Source: Galerina marginata
Lineage: Eukaryota; Basidiomycota; Agaricomycetes; Agaricales; Galerinaceae
Reading direction: 5' to 3'
Assembly (NCBI GenBank): GCA_023014335.1
Contig: JAECYW010000006.1
Span: 2,418,001-2,482,000, forward strand
Length of the DNA: 64,000 nt
In this document: positions 1 through 11,837 of the stretch, piece after piece
Numbering within the stretch: the first letter of the stretch is position 1
Layout of the letters: every line of letters begins with the position of its first letter
Notes under the pieces: generated by a model
Told to the model about the DNA's origin: nothing
Database searches by the model: none
What the model saw: the letters and a program-made list of their open reading frames with translations, nothing else
Translations under genes and position numbers: made by a program

Positions 1-326
1 AAACAAGTTCTTACTTTCAAGGTGAGTCCGACTATAAATAAAAGTTAAATAAGTAAATAATGCATAGTCCGCTCAAATCTGAACCAATTGTGATGATCTT
101 ATACTCAAAAAAAGCAGAAAGATGAGGCGGATCTAACAAGCCTAAAATCTGGCCCTGATTTTTACGAATTTTTTGATACCAAGATCATCAAAATTGGCCC
201 AGTAATGGTTGAGATACAGAAACCATGCAGGGTCACTATAGCAGTGGGAGAATTTCGAACCATTGCGTTAGGAATGTTTTCTGCCTGCTATGCAGGCCGG
301 AAAACAAGTGCAGCCTATGCCGCTAG
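1..326 (-). mobile_element. Truncated HINE (non-autonomous Helentron relative)
   Basis: This AT-rich non-coding copy belongs to the family seen complete at 5604-5970. Its 3' hairpin lies beyond the window edge. The 3' subterminal inverted repeat (AAACAAGTTCTTAC) is at position 1. It carries the shared motif around 152-225 (TTTTTACGAATTTTTTGATA) and ends with the short GC palindrome GCCTGC/GCAGGC region near 290-300. The expected terminal palindrome is missing after position 310, where the sequence changes abruptly, so the 5' end is also truncated. It is oriented like the other minus-strand Helentrons. Confidence 0.8.
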
Positions 327-342
327 TTGAAGACATCAGGTA

Positions 343-1272
343 GGTAAACTGCCCAAAGAGGACCTTGCATCAGGTAGGTAAACTGCCCAAGCGTGGCAGT
401 TTACCTATGATATGCATATTTGTTAGACTACGTCGTTGCTCTCATAGAGAGAGTTGCATATGTATTTGTTTGGCACTTGATGGCATCACTATGGATCACA
501 TGACTTTGAATTTGCCTCTATTTACATGCTTGTCGCACATTTATGTAATTTTATGGCCTCAAATGCAAACAAATATAAATAAAGGATCTCAGGGCCACTG
601 CATCCATGATATAAAAGGCAATCAAGATGCAATTGCCTAAAATGGCAGTGTTTAGTCAGCTAGCTAATTTTGAACTTAGCAGCATTTGTGATAAGTTCTT
701 TAATTATTAAGTAATACTAAAAGCCTTATATCTCAATGAGGAAGATAGCTAGTGATGTGATTTAAATTTTAGTAGGGTCTAAAAATAGATTACGTTCTTT
801 TGAGACCCTCTTTCCTTTTTGGGAAATTTTCCCATCAGCCAAAATTTCTCACTGCTGGCTTTTTTTTAGTTTTTTGCATTTTTCTCTGTGGGAAAAATAG
901 CTAGGCACAAAATTTTAATGGATTCAGGGTCAGATGGCTTGGCCACACATTTTTTATTAATAGCACAGCCACATCCGAGCACATTCAGGGATGGCTTGGT
1001 AAACTGCCCAAGCTGTCAAAAAGTGAGGCTAGTTTGCCGAGCCTTTCCAGGATGTGCTCGGATGTGGCTGTGCCTCTGATAAAAAACAACGTAATCAACA
1101 ACGCGACCCTGAATCTATCAGAATCGTGGCTGTGTCTTTTTTCCTTATTGAGATATAAGCCAAATATTAGTATATGGTCAACTTACAGCCCTTGGTATAT
1201 TGACAGTCAATGGTCAACTGCCACACTTGGGCAGTTTACCTACCTGATGCAAGGTCCCCCTTGGGCAAGTTA
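343..1272. mobile_element. TIR-bounded non-autonomous DNA element with internal palindrome
   Basis: About 60-bp inverted repeats with few mismatches lie at 343-403 and 1213-1272. Both contain GGACCTTGCATCAGGTAGG and two copies of AAACTGCCCAA. A 22-bp perfect inverted repeat lies inside (963-984 versus 1052-1073) and begins with GCACAGCCAC, the decamer found in other palindromes of this window. I see no convincing coding sequence. The element ends about 15 bp from the stop codon of the gag-protease frame to the right, so it probably inserted into or truncated that retroelement. The superfamily is not identified. Confidence 0.75.
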
Positions 1273-1286
1273 CCATTATTTACACA

Positions 1287-4200
1287 TCAAGGTAGCAGCA
1301 ACAGGTGGTTGTGAAGAGAAATTGGCGGCATAATGTTGAGATGTCGTCTGTGTGTGTATTCCAGTCCGAGTTTTTGCAATGCAAGTGCTGGGCTTTTATA
1401 CCTTTTCACTTTCTGAATAATTTGGCTAAGTTGATTCATTGAGAAGGCATTTTGGTTCGCATTTGCGAGTCCCGGATGCTCTTTCATAATGAATAAAAAT
1501 AGTTTTAATGCGTCTAAATTTAAATGCTCATTGTTCCGACTGTTTTTCCCATGGAATGGAATCATCTGTCGGAGGTGTTCCTTGTGAATTACTAAATTTG
1601 GACTTCCAGAATTAGTAACGCGGGTTATTGATGCATTTTTGGCGGTTCCATTCTTATCTAATGGAACAGTAGTCTGTTCGTTAATCATTCCAATGCAATC
1701 ACTTGATGGATCTGCATTTGCTGCTGCTTCTTCTAAATGATGTAATGCTGAGATGCTTCTTTCAGGGCTCGGGGGCTTCGGAAAACTCGTCTCAACATCC
1801 CTTGAGCTGCCCATATCCGAAATTTCTTCATTCAAATTGCCAGAATTGGGTGATTCTGCTTCAGCGCTTAGTGGAGCGCTTATTGTCGGTTCCGCGGATA
1901 TTATTGCATAGGTCTTTGGAGCGCGCTTCTTGGGTGAATAATGTAATGAAGGGTGAACATTGTGTGTGCCTTCATTAATAAATATTTCGTATCTTCCTTT
2001 GCCTGTTCTGGGGTCTCGGAAAACAACGTAAGTACCGTCGAGCCTTTCTTCTGTCGAAACTAAATTATCTTGCTGCCAAGTGCGCCCAAGGAGTAAGTCA
2101 AAGGGTAGTGAATTTCCTCCGACCCATAGATCTGCGGTGGTATCAACCTTTCCACAACTAAGTTGTACTCCTTCAGAAAATCCAACAAGCTGGCCTTCTC
2201 CGCCATTAGCATCATTCATGGTGATTGATCGAGTTACATCAATTGGAAGCTTAAGTTTGTTGGCCACATCTGATCGGATGATGTTTAATTCTGATCCGGT
2301 ATCCACTATGGCCATAACTGGCTTTCCTTCATGATGCAATGTTATTTTAATCAACGCGCCTTGAGTGTTGCTGCGGAGTACAGCTGCTTGAGTGAATGTC
2401 TGGCCTACAAGGTTAGCGCCAACAGGTGCGAGCGGCTTGGTGTTCTTGAGCTTGATGACATCCTGTAAATCGGTGGCAATTTCTCTTGAGGATCCAATAA
2501 TCTTTCTAATCGGAATGGTAATTTCAGTATCTAAAATTTCCTTGACCACCTCACGGGTGTCAATCTGTCGTGAAATTTCAGATTGTCGAGTCGGACCTCT
2601 TCCTGCATTTTCCTTGTTAGCGGAGCTGTGTGGAGTGAAATCTTTTGGAAGTGTTCTAGCTGTCTTTGCTGGAATGGGTTCTTCAAGATCCACTTCCATC
2701 GGAAGGTCTTGATTGGGCCTTAATTTCCGCACATCAATTGGGCGTGAAGGTGCATGCCTGGTGGGGTGGGAAATTGGTTGAGATGCTTGCTGGGGTACCA
2801 CTTGAGGTACTGGAGGCTCATTCCGAATTACTGGCTGAGGTTGCAGTGGCGCAGTAGTTGGTTCTGATGCTCGGTTTGGGGGATTGCGGTTTCGGCGAGG
2901 TGGATAAACTCCATCAAAGACCATCTTAGGTGGCTTGCTTGGTACTTTGCTTGCCCTCTCTCTGGCCTCAGTTGTCTTCTTTGATGAGCGAGTAGCAGGG
3001 TAAGCTGTCGCATAATTATCCTCCTCACTTTCGGACTCGAAATACTGGTAACGAGTTTCTGGATATCGCAATCGACGCTTGGTATGCAAGGCGTACTTCC
3101 AATATGGACCATCATCTTCACTATCGGAATCAGTGTCACTTTCTTCATACTCCTCTTGATTGGCATAAAATTCCGCAACACTGTTCTGCAATGCCAATGA
3201 TTCACTTTGGTCTATTTCGGCTTGGCCAAGAGTGACAAAATTGGTATTACGCGTCCGATTCAATGGTGGCATAATGCTATTCATACGCAAAGCAGCTTCA
3301 TACAAGCATTCCCCTGGGCGTCTTCTGATGGGCATTCTGCTGTTCTTCATGCAGAATTTTCTAGAAGCTGGTTCGTACTCCAATATCCCTTGCTGAATAA
3401 GTTCATGCATCCGCGGGCATTCACCCAACATGTGGTCCTTGCTGAAACATCCAAAGCATTCAAATGGAGGCTGTTGGAGTGTTAATTGTCCTGGAGTCTG
3501 ATTGACAGGCAAGCGGATGTTGTTTGGATAGGAAGGAAAAGGTCGACGCATTCCTTGATTGGCTGGATTATAGAGCTGACGAGTTTCGGAAAAATTGGGT
3601 GGATTAAATTGCTGTTGCGAATTTTCCATCAAGGTCGGAATTGGAGGTCATTGAGATGCAGAAGGTGGTCCTGCAACATTACCAACAAAATTGTCTTGCT
3701 GGTTTGAGTCACAGTGAACACATCGGGCTGCATAACCTTGCTGATGATTATGCATCTGATTATGCTGTTCCATATTCAGAAGCGTAATCTTGTTAATCCG
3801 GTCAACTAGCCCATCGATTTCATTCTTAGAAACATTGATTGACTGTTTCTGTTTCTGCTTCTGCTCTTTTTCCTTCCTCTTCTCCTTTCTTCTCCTTCTA
3901 GCAGCCTTTTCCCTCTTCCTCCAATTACTTTCCTTTCGCCTAGAACGTCCATACTCTTCTTCTGAATCAGAATCTTCACTTTCCGAATCAGAATCAGAGT
4001 CTGAATCAGATGATTCAGAATTAGCTCCCCAATTAATTATGCTTGGCATTAAATCATTGAACCTATCGCATTTAAATACAATTTCTGCAACACCATTTAG
4101 TTGCTCAATTGTATAAGGTTGGCTGGCATCGTGGGTTGCGTGTTTGACTAGCAGCATAGGAGCAAATGCTGTTTTGACGCTAGGATGAATTCCACCCCAA

Positions 4201-4334
4201 AAGTAGCTGTGGTAATCATACTTGGACATCCTGTTGCTGTTATAGATGCTTCCCGCAATGGTCTCAAAGTCCAATACATATTTCTTCCATTTCTCCACTT
4301 GTTCAGAGGCCATTGCTGCGCATGGCAAAAACAA
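1287..4334 (-). pseudogene. Ty3-like retrotransposon gag-protease, truncated, with in-frame stop
   Basis: Two frames (4334-3648 and 3632-1287) are in the same register, separated by one TGA and five codons, so this is one gag-pro frame with an in-frame stop. The first part has the end of a capsid-like domain (DYHSYFWGGIHPSVK), an acidic Ser/Asp/Glu run and a Lys/Arg-rich run. The second has a CX2CX4HX4C zinc knuckle (CFGCFSKDHMLGEC) near 3420-3460 and a retropepsin-like domain with IVDTGSELNII near 2290-2330. Reverse transcriptase, RNase H and integrase are absent; the left side is replaced by the TIR element. The N-terminal capsid part is missing because a HINE begins at 4302, and the first residues (MFLPCAAMAS) come from the HINE hairpin. 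The domain order matches the gag-pro of basidiomycete Ty3 elements. Almost certainly dead. Confidence 0.85.
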
Positions 4335-5200
4335 GTTCTTACTTTCTAGGTGAGTCCGACTACAAATAAAGGTTAAATAAGTAAATATTACATAGTCCGC
4401 TCAAATCTGAAGCTATTAGGATGATCTTATACTCAAAAAAAGCAGAAAAATGAGGCGGATCTAACAAGCCTAAAATCTGGCCCTGATTTTTACGAATTTT
4501 TTGATACCAAGATCATCAAAATTGGCCCAGTAATGGCTGAGATACAGAAACCATGCAGGGTCACTGTATGAGTGGGAGAATTTCGAACCATTGCGTTAGG
4601 AATGTTTTCTGCCTGCTATGCAGGCCGGAAAACAAGTTCTTTTACTACGTAAGAACTTGTAACAAAGTCCTGCTGTGAGTTTGATTATGTAAGCTTCTAG
4701 AACATTATTTCCATGTTATTTGGTCATGTTTTGCAATGTTTGGTGTGCCTTTTATGGGTTATCCAGTCAGTTTAACACCAATTTTCGGATTTTCACCAAG
4801 TTGAGCTGACTGTTTGCCTGATTTGGACACCATGACATCATTGCAAAACATATGTAAATATTTGTACATTATTCTAGATTGGTCTGGGCAACACATTTTA
4901 GCATATTTAGCTCACTGAAATCTGTTTTAAGTGTAAATTCACACAAATTTGCGCTTTTTGGGTCGTGTGAGCAGGTCACATGACCTAATCAACCCTGGAT
5001 ACACATGCCACATGAAAGCCCTGATTTTTACGAATTTTTTGATACCAAGATCATAAAAATTGGCCCAGTAATGGCTGAGATACAGAAACCATGCAGGGTC
5101 ACTATAGCAGTGGGAGAATTTCCAACCATTGCGTTAGGAATGTTTTCTGCCTGCTATGCAGGCCGGAAAACAAGTTCTTTTACTACGTAAGAACTTGTAA
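4302..5200 (-). mobile_element. HINE with a partial second unit
   Basis: The 3' hairpin is at 4309-4326 (GCCA, bulged T, TGC, loop TGC, GCA, TGGC), followed by the subterminal inverted repeat. A palindromic 5' terminus lies at about 4634-4660 (ACAAGTTCTT / AAGAACTTGT). A second, internally deleted long-type unit follows to 5200 with its own palindromic terminus. Relative to the copy at 15116-15963, this second unit lacks about 300 bp. It interrupts the gag frame on its left. Confidence 0.8.
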
Positions 5201-5329
5201 TACGTAGAGTCGTAATTTTTTGTTTTGTAATGTGAAGCTAAGCTGCTTGGTCGCTATTATTTTCCAATAAGCTGTTTGTCGATTGCGTGGGCTTGAGTGA
5301 ACTTATTTCAAAACAAAGTTCGTGCCTGA

Positions 5330-5603
5330 CACTGCTTATATCAACCTATATTCTATATTTCTTTGCCTACCTCCTTTCTCTATCACACAGAATCATCTTA
5401 ATGACCTTCCATGCACCTGGTTTCCAGAGTTTAAAGGCTGAGGATGCGACTCTGTAAGTAAATTGCCGGTTATTTGTTGCTTGTCTGATGCCTTTATCAG
5501 AAAACCTTGGAAACAGTATGAATAAAGTTTTCCACACCTGGTTTTCAGAATTCAAAGGTCCAAAGTAAGTAAATCCACTATCATCTATTATATCACTTGT
5601 CTG
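5330..5603 (-). repeat. Dispersed repeat, inverted copy of 43885-44140
   Basis: On the minus strand a 62-codon open frame (5555-5367, containing FPRFSDKGIRQATNNRQ) matches the plus-strand sequence at about 43935-44125 with only a handful of residue changes. Similarity continues beyond the frame in both directions. The left copy is cut by the HINE starting at 5604. The unit is probably part of a mobile element that I cannot name, and whether it is coding is uncertain. The intervening 5201-5329 holds nothing I recognise. Confidence 0.65.
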
Positions 5604-5970
5604 ACTTGGTCAGAGGCCATTGCTGCGCATGGCAAAAACAAGTTCTTACTTTGTGGGTGCGTGTTACGACATAAATATATGTTAAATAAGTAAATAATGC
5701 ATAGTCCGCTCAAATCTGAACCGATTGGGATGATCTTATACTCAAAAAAAGCAGAAAAATGAGGCGGATCTAACAAGCCTAAAATCTGGCCCTGATTTTT
5801 ACGAATTTTTTGATACCAAGATCATCAAAATTGGCCCAGTAATGGCTGAGATACAGAAACCATGCAGGGTCACTGTATGAGTGGGAGAATTTCGAACCAT
5901 TGCGTTAGGAATGTTTTCTGCCTGCTATGCAGGCCGGAAAACAAGTTCTTTTACTATGTAAGAACTTGTA
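5604..5970 (-). mobile_element. Solo complete HINE (about 367 bp)
   Basis: This is the simplest complete copy. It starts at ACTTGGTCAGAGG, has the 3' hairpin at 5616-5633, then the subterminal ACAAGTTCTTAC and the shared AT-rich motif near 5791-5850. It ends with the palindrome ACAAGTTCTT...AAGAACTTGT at about 5940-5969. The palindromic 5' end, subterminal inverted repeat before a 3' hairpin and lack of coding capacity are the hallmarks described for Helentron-associated elements. It inserted into the repeat at 5330-5603. Confidence 0.85.
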
Positions 5971-6080
5971 ATTTTATCATATTTTTACCTGCATAGAGTA
6001 GCAGCACATGACAAAAACAAGTCCTCATATACTATGTCTCAGTAATTGATTAATAACAAAGTGAGATGTTATCTGATTGG

Positions 6081-6688
6081 ACTAGTGTTTTGAAGTCTGG
6101 TCCAGTCTGGTTTTTTCACATTTTTGGCAAGGACGGGGACTTTAACTGGTCCTAGAAATTTATAAATGTTCAGAAAACTGGACTGGACTGATGAGGACCA
6201 GTCCTCATTGGTTTTTTGCAGTCCTGGACCAGTCTTGGCCTTAACCAGTTGCCAGCTGGTCTTAACTGGTTTTTTGATACATTAACATCAAGATTTAGTG
6301 TAGATATATGAATATAATTTGTAGAGATTATATATACCTTTAAAACAAGTCTAAGAACATTAAATTCCATTGAGAATTGGCAATTATACGGAAGTATTCA
6401 CCATTTCCTACTCTTTTGGGAGTTTCAAAATGTTTTTTTTTATTTTTCAGTGTGAACTTTGTCTAAAATTATGATACATAGTGTGTTTTAAAGGAAAAAA
6501 TAAGGGCTACAAAACTACTGGTTTGGACTGGTCCTAGGACCGAAAACTGGTCCTCAAAGACTGGTTTTTTTCTGGTTTTCATTCTCAAATATCAAAAGAC
6601 CAGACTGCTGGTCCAGTATTTTTGCAGTCTTGTCTGGTCTTTTTGCAGTCTTTTCCAGTCTTAGGACTGGACTTCAAAACACTAGATT
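6081..6688. repeat. Inverted-repeat element rich in GGACCAG/CTGGTCC
   Basis: The ends are inverted: CTAGTGTTTTGAAGTC at about 6081-6097 and its complement at about 6670-6688. The interior is filled with many direct and inverted variants of CTGGTCC and GGACTGG, so it can fold extensively. No coding sequence is supported. It looks like a non-autonomous element or a self-complementary satellite. The interval 5971-6080 holds nothing recognised. Confidence 0.6.
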
Positions 6689-6839
6689 AGGGTGATCCTG
6701 AACTCATTGGAAAGGTAATAAAAAAAGACGCATTTTATGGTATAAACCAGAAAATCACTAGTTTAGCTTGTACACAGTACTTATGCTTGCTATGCATTTG
6801 TAAGAGTAGTCTAAAGATATAAATCTAGTAAGTTATTAC

Positions 6840-7385
6840 TTTATATCAAGTTTTAATCCACACAGAAAGCAAAAAAAAAGATAAAAAAGCGCCAGCAAAG
6901 CACTTTTCTAGCCTACACACAGTCAACTGACATGACCTGTGCTAGGAAGAAAGCTATCTACAAATAAAAGTGCCCTAAAAACATATATCTAGCTATTTAC
7001 TACTGTCTATCAAGGTTTACTTGACACAAAAAGGTAAAAAAAAGGTAAAAAAGCGCCAGCAAAGCACTTTTCTAGCCTACACACAGTCAACTGACATGAC
7101 CTGTGCTAGAAAAGAAAGCTATCTACAAATAAAAGTGCCCTAAAAACATATATCTAGCTATATACTACTGTCTATCAAGTTTTACTCTACACAAAAAGGT
7201 AAAAAAAGAGGTAAAAAAGCGCCAGCAAAGCACTCTTCCAGCCTCAGAATCTATACTAGGGACTATCTACTAATGAAAGTACATTAAAGACTCATATTTA
7301 GCTAGTTAGTATTGAGTCTATTAAGTTTTAAACTACATAAAAAGCACAGAAAAAAAGAGGGAAAAGTGCCAGCAAAGCACCTTTC
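6840..7385. repeat. Tandem repeat, about 165-bp unit, about 3.5 copies
   Basis: The marker word GCGCCAGCAAAGCAC starts at 6889, 7053 and 7219, with a variant (GTGCCAGCAAAGCAC) at 7366, giving periods of 164, 166 and 147 bp. The units share CTAGCCTACACACAGTCAAC and the ATATATCTAGCTA segment. The later units are more diverged. No coding potential is seen. Confidence 0.8.
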
Positions 7386-7451
7386 TGCTTTATACAAACT
7401 TATAATGAATCTAAAAAGAAAGAAACAACAGTTAGTAAGCTTTGACCAGCA

Positions 7452-7514
7452 TGTCATGGTATCCCTCCAGTGAGGGGTACACTATCGACCTATCCGGGTG
7501 GACTGACATGCTGG
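7452..7514. other. Structured stem-loop region (possible RNA structure)
   Basis: An 11-bp perfect outer stem (CCAGCATGTCA with TGACATGCTGG) encloses about 40 nt. The enclosed part contains a second hairpin, GTATCCCT paired with AGGGGTAC. The layout suggests a multi-branch fold. I find neither a hammerhead core (CUGANGA...GAAA) nor a tRNA-like arrangement. Function is unknown. Confidence 0.35.
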
Positions 7515-7597
7515 TAAAGAAGAAAGAAAGAAGTGATGAGCTGGCAGTTTATAACTATGTGACATATGTTACAAGTCACACAGATTTATCTAATCCA

Positions 7598-7633
7598 ATA
7601 AGATAAGATAAGATAAGATAAGATAAGACTAGA
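7598..7633. repeat. Microsatellite (AGATA)n
   Basis: About seven consecutive ATAAG/AGATA pentamers are followed by degenerate copies. Confidence 0.85.
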
Positions 7634-7854
7634 TAAGACCAGATAAAAAGATAACCCTAGTGTGTTATATACTGGTTGTAGTTGATTTTCAGGATCCTTC
7701 ATACTTATGAATAATTGTATTGAATATGGCTAAAGACAGAACTGCTTATATGAATTTCTATTTGGATATTATTTCTGTTAGCACAAGATCATGTTTAATA
7801 GGGTAGTTCTTGAAACCTTTTCAAATCTGGTTTTATAAATAATAGTACATTTAA

Positions 7855-8520
7855 AAGGCCTGAATTTTACAATTTTTTTGATATTATTTTTGTCAGAATT
7901 GATCCAGCAACAATTGAAAAAGACCAAAGACAATATTTAATGTGGCTTTGCAGAGTATCCTGTGGCTGTGCAAAATACCCATAGAAAGGCCTGAATTTTA
8001 CAAATTTTTTGATATAAGTTTTGCAAGAATTGACCAAGTACTGATATTTTAAATGTAAAATTAGAGATTTTATATTTTCTGTTGTGGCTGTGCTAACCCT
8101 AAGAGGACAGACACGTCTGTCCTCTTAGGGTTAGAATCAAAAACACACCTAAAACTTTAAACTTCAGATATGCATTTTAAATATAATTCTGAGGTATATG
8201 ATTTTTTTTTGTGTTGTGGCTGTGCTAACCCTAAGAGGACCGACGCGTCGGTCCTCTTAGCACAGCCACAACAAAAATCATATTTGTCTTGTTATCAATA
8301 TTAAACCTCAGATTTATATTTAAAATGCATTTCTAAAGTTTAAAGTTTTAGGTGTGTTTTTGATTCTAACCCTAAGAGGACCGACGCGTCTGTCCTCTTA
8401 GGGTTAGCACAGCCACAACACAAAAAAAAATTACTTGGCTTGTTATCAATATTAAACCTCAGATTTATATTTAAAAGGCATTCCAAAGTTTAAAGTTTTT
8501 GATGTGTTTATCCTTAGGAT
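7855..8520. repeat. Nested palindromic cluster with GTGGCTGTGC arms
   Basis: Two copies of the AT-rich shared motif (TTTTACAATTTTTTTGATATT type) lie at about 7865 and 7990. Three palindromes follow. The one at 8093-8134 has perfect 20-bp arms. The one at 8214-8270 has the centre CCGACGCGTCGG, one arm carrying an extra CCCTAA. The third is at 8367-8420. The sequence between them is itself inverted about a centre near 8243, giving one larger imperfect palindrome with arms of about 150 bp. No coding sequence is seen. Confidence 0.75.
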
Positions 8521-8880
8521 GTCAATTCTTCTGAGTTTGATTTCAAACCAACTATAAACAAAAGTATAACATTGAGGAATACAGAAAGTACTAGAAGAAG
8601 TTGAACAAAATTTACAAGCAGTATTATTTATTACTGGGATGCGGTGGAAGTGATCTAAAAGCATATAAATAGATATACAACTGACATGAATCATGTTCAG
8701 TCAGTATTTAATTATATAAGCTATATATAAACCATAGTTAATCACGTTACTGACAAACCTAACCTTAGTTTAGGTGTCCAGGAACAAAAGCTAAAAATAG
8801 ACCCTAGCAACGGACATCAGACAATCATTCCCATGGTCAATAATGATTTTGACACTATTAGAAAAGTTTGTAGACTTTTA

Positions 8881-9001
8881 ATTCAGGGTCACTCACAAAA
8901 AATGAAGCAGTGGGAGAATTTCCAACCATCGCGTTAGGAATCATTTCCTTCTGCTATCAAGTGTGGAAAACGAGTTCTTTTACTACGTAAGAACTCGTAA
9001 C
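8881..9001 (-). mobile_element. 5' end of a Helentron/HINE with ACGAGTTCTT palindrome
   Basis: The sequence resembles the HINE 5' region (GCAGTGGGAGAATTTCCAACC) but ends with the variant palindrome ACGAGTTCTT...AAGAACTCGT. That variant matches the subterminal repeats of Helentron copies 1 and 3 (ACGAGTTCTT beside their 3' hairpins) rather than those of the HINEs. It directly abuts and truncates the pol gene to the right. No matching 3' hairpin is found to its left, so the fragment is incomplete. The interval 8521-8880 holds nothing further recognised. Confidence 0.65.
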
Positions 9002-11520
9002 TCCAAGTTCTTATGCTCTGTCCAGATCTCGAACTGGTGTTCTGCGCCTTCAAGGAAATGCCTCCACTCTTGCAAAGAGCGGATGATAGCAAGCATTTCC
9101 TTGTCATGAATTTCATAGTTGCGCTCAACAGGGGACAGGGACTTGGAGTAGAACGCAACAGGGTGCCACTTGTCATCATCCGGGGAGACCTGAGACAGCA
9201 CAGCTCCAGTTGCAAAATCAGAGCTATCAGCCTCAACGCGGAATGGACGGGTGGAGTCAGGGGACATGAGAACTGGGGAAGAAGTGACAGACTGCTTGAG
9301 CTTATCGAAGGCAGCCTGCTGATTCGTTCCCCAAGACCATTTCACATCGTTCTTTGTAAGATCAAAGAGCGGGCGCGCATGTTCAGAGAAGTCGCGGATG
9401 AACCTTCGATAGAAATTGGTAAAGCCCAGGAAGGACTGTACTTCTTTCTTGTTCTTGGGTTCTGGCCATTCCGCAACTCCTGCCACCTTGACTGGGTCCA
9501 TAGCCACAGAGTTATGGGAAATGATAACTCCAAGGTACTCCACCGTGGTCTGTTCAAACTCGCATTTATCCGGCCAGAGGTAGAGCTTGTGCTTTTCCAG
9601 GAGCTCAAGTACTCTTCGAGTGACCTTCTGGTGTTCTTCCAATGTTTCCGTAAAGATGAGGATGTCGTCGAGGTACACAACTACAACACCTTCTGAGATT
9701 AAATCCTCGAAGATGTCGTTCATCATTGTCTGGAATGTGGCAGGACTATTGGTGAGCCCAAAGAACATAATGAGCGGTTCGAACAATCCACGGTTGGTCC
9801 AGAAAGCAGCCTTCCACTCATCTCCTTCCTTCATCTGGACATTATTAAAACCCCAGCGGACATCAAGCTTGGTGAAGTACTTTGCACCTCGGAGTTTATT
9901 GATCAACTCCGAAATGAGTGGAAGTGGGTACTTGTTCTTCACTGTCATAGCATTGAGTGCGCAGTAGTCCTGGACGAGGCGGAGAGAACCATCCTTCTTC
10001 TTAATAAAGAAGACGGGAGATGCCATGGGGGACTTGGAAGGACGGATGCGACCTGAATCCAGGTTTTCCTTGATAAAAGTGTCGAGTTCCTTCTGTTCCG
10101 AGACCGCAAGCGGGTAGACCTTGCAGCTGCGCGGTGTGGCATCAGCTATAAGTTCCACCGCATGGTCCCAGGGTTTATGCTCAGGAAGGTTATCGAACGA
10201 CTCCTTGGAAAACACTGAATGGAAGTCCTTGAGGTGCTCGGGGACATGCTTATCAAAGTCCGTGGGCTCAGAGTTCTTCTTGAAAGCTTCCGCAAGGCGC
10301 TGGGAGATAGTTGAACCAGCGCGGATGTGCTCTGCTTCTGGTAAAAGCCCAGTAGCAAAGATGCGGTCACCTTCTTCAAGAGCAGGATCCTCTGGAGAGG
10401 GAGAAGAAGACGGAATTGGCTCGTCATCATCTTCCTCGTCGTCCTCATGATCATCAACCAAGTCTGGGAGATCGCCCATTTTGCAAGCATTGATATGGCG
10501 CATGATTGCCTTCTGGACTTTGCGTTCCTCCCGGATTTCAGTCCGACAGCCCGAGCAGCACCTAGGGGAACACTTGGTCATTTTCACAGTACCCGTTGTG
10601 AAGTCAATGTCCGGGTTGTGCTTTTTGAACCAAGTGTAACCCAAGATAACCTTTTGCTTCCCGAGTTTGGTGACAGCAAGAAGGATACGCTCGGAATGTG
10701 TCTGATAGGTCATGAGCACATCTACCACCTTGGAGATTAAACCAGCCTCATTCAGAGATCCATCCACATTATAAACGGGAATTGGCTGTGATAGATTCCG
10801 AGTGGGGAGGTTACATTCCTTGATGTAGTCCTCGTCAATGAAATCTCCAGTGGCGCCAGTGTCACCGAGAGCATCCGCTCCAACCTCAACCATAGTATCC
10901 GTGCTTTTGAGGTGCACCGGAAGAATAAGGGAGGTTGGTCCAGGGCTCATCGAGTTAATAACCAACCGGTCATGCATCCGTTTCTCCCATTTAGCACGTC
11001 GCGGAGTCTGGGCCTTGGGAGGAGTTGCCGCTTTAGGAGGCGGCGGTGGCAAATCCTCAATGCTTATCAGTTCTTCGGTAGGCTCTGGGACTGAGTCTAC
11101 CTCAAGGACTGAATAGCGATTTTTGGAAGGCAGCGGGGAAGACTGAACCACCCGCGGCAAGGCGCGCACCATTTTCCGCTTCACTGGAATTTCTTCCAGC
11201 TCCTTTGACTTGTCCTCCGCTATACGGCTCAGCTCGGACAACTGATCCTCTAAACCTTTCCGCAGCTCGACCTGACTCATATGACGGACATCAAAATTCT
11301 GCTCCTCAAGTTTTTCAACAGCCAATGGTTGGCTGAGAAGGGGACTCGGGAGAGCAGGTGTCGGAGCAGGGAGTGGGTCTGGAGAGTACACCACGAAATG
11401 GTTGGGAGCTGAATGTGACGTCAATCCATTGGTCACATAAGGCCACCAGCCCAACGACAGCGGAAGCCACGTCGGATGTCCAATGAGGCTGTACTGTGAA
11501 CTGGCTTTTACGTAGATCTG
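8983..11520 (-). pseudogene. Ty3-like retrotransposon pol (protease-RT-RNase H), truncated before integrase
   Basis: The frame is open from about 11520 to 8983; a methionine-like start is not needed because it is a polyprotein segment. Domains in order from the N-terminus of the 823-residue track are a Pro-rich linker, a retropepsin-like DTGATGDFID near residue 197, and an acidic linker. Reverse transcriptase follows (KKKDGSLRLVQDYCALN, then the VYLDD catalytic box near residue 595). RNase H comes next (DSSDFATGAVLSQ; YEIHDKEMLAIIRSL). The frame ends just after RNase H where a Helentron terminus begins, so chromodomain and integrase are lost. The gag at 20386-21334 lies on the same strand and is probably the same element, split by the three-gene transposon. 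Family membership is very secure; it cannot be autonomous. Confidence 0.93.
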
Positions 11521-11837
11521 ACCCGCCTATATAGTTTGAACATCAAGGCCATTTATGCCGCGCTGAGCTCAAGTGCCAGATGTAGAAATAAGAGAAGTTT
11601 GTATGTCCATTGCACATGTCTGGCCCATAAAGATTTTACAATGCCGGAGACATCGAAACTACGTAAATTGCCGTACATACAAATTGCAACATTCTAAGCT
11701 GGAACTTTTGTTATCATAAGGTTAACTTGCCAGTCTCGGGACCCAGTCAAAGTGTGGAAATTTTGAATATCATATATTGTCATGTACATGGTGTTTTACT
11801 AATCGGATACGCAATTGAGGGGCAAATCACCGTATAT

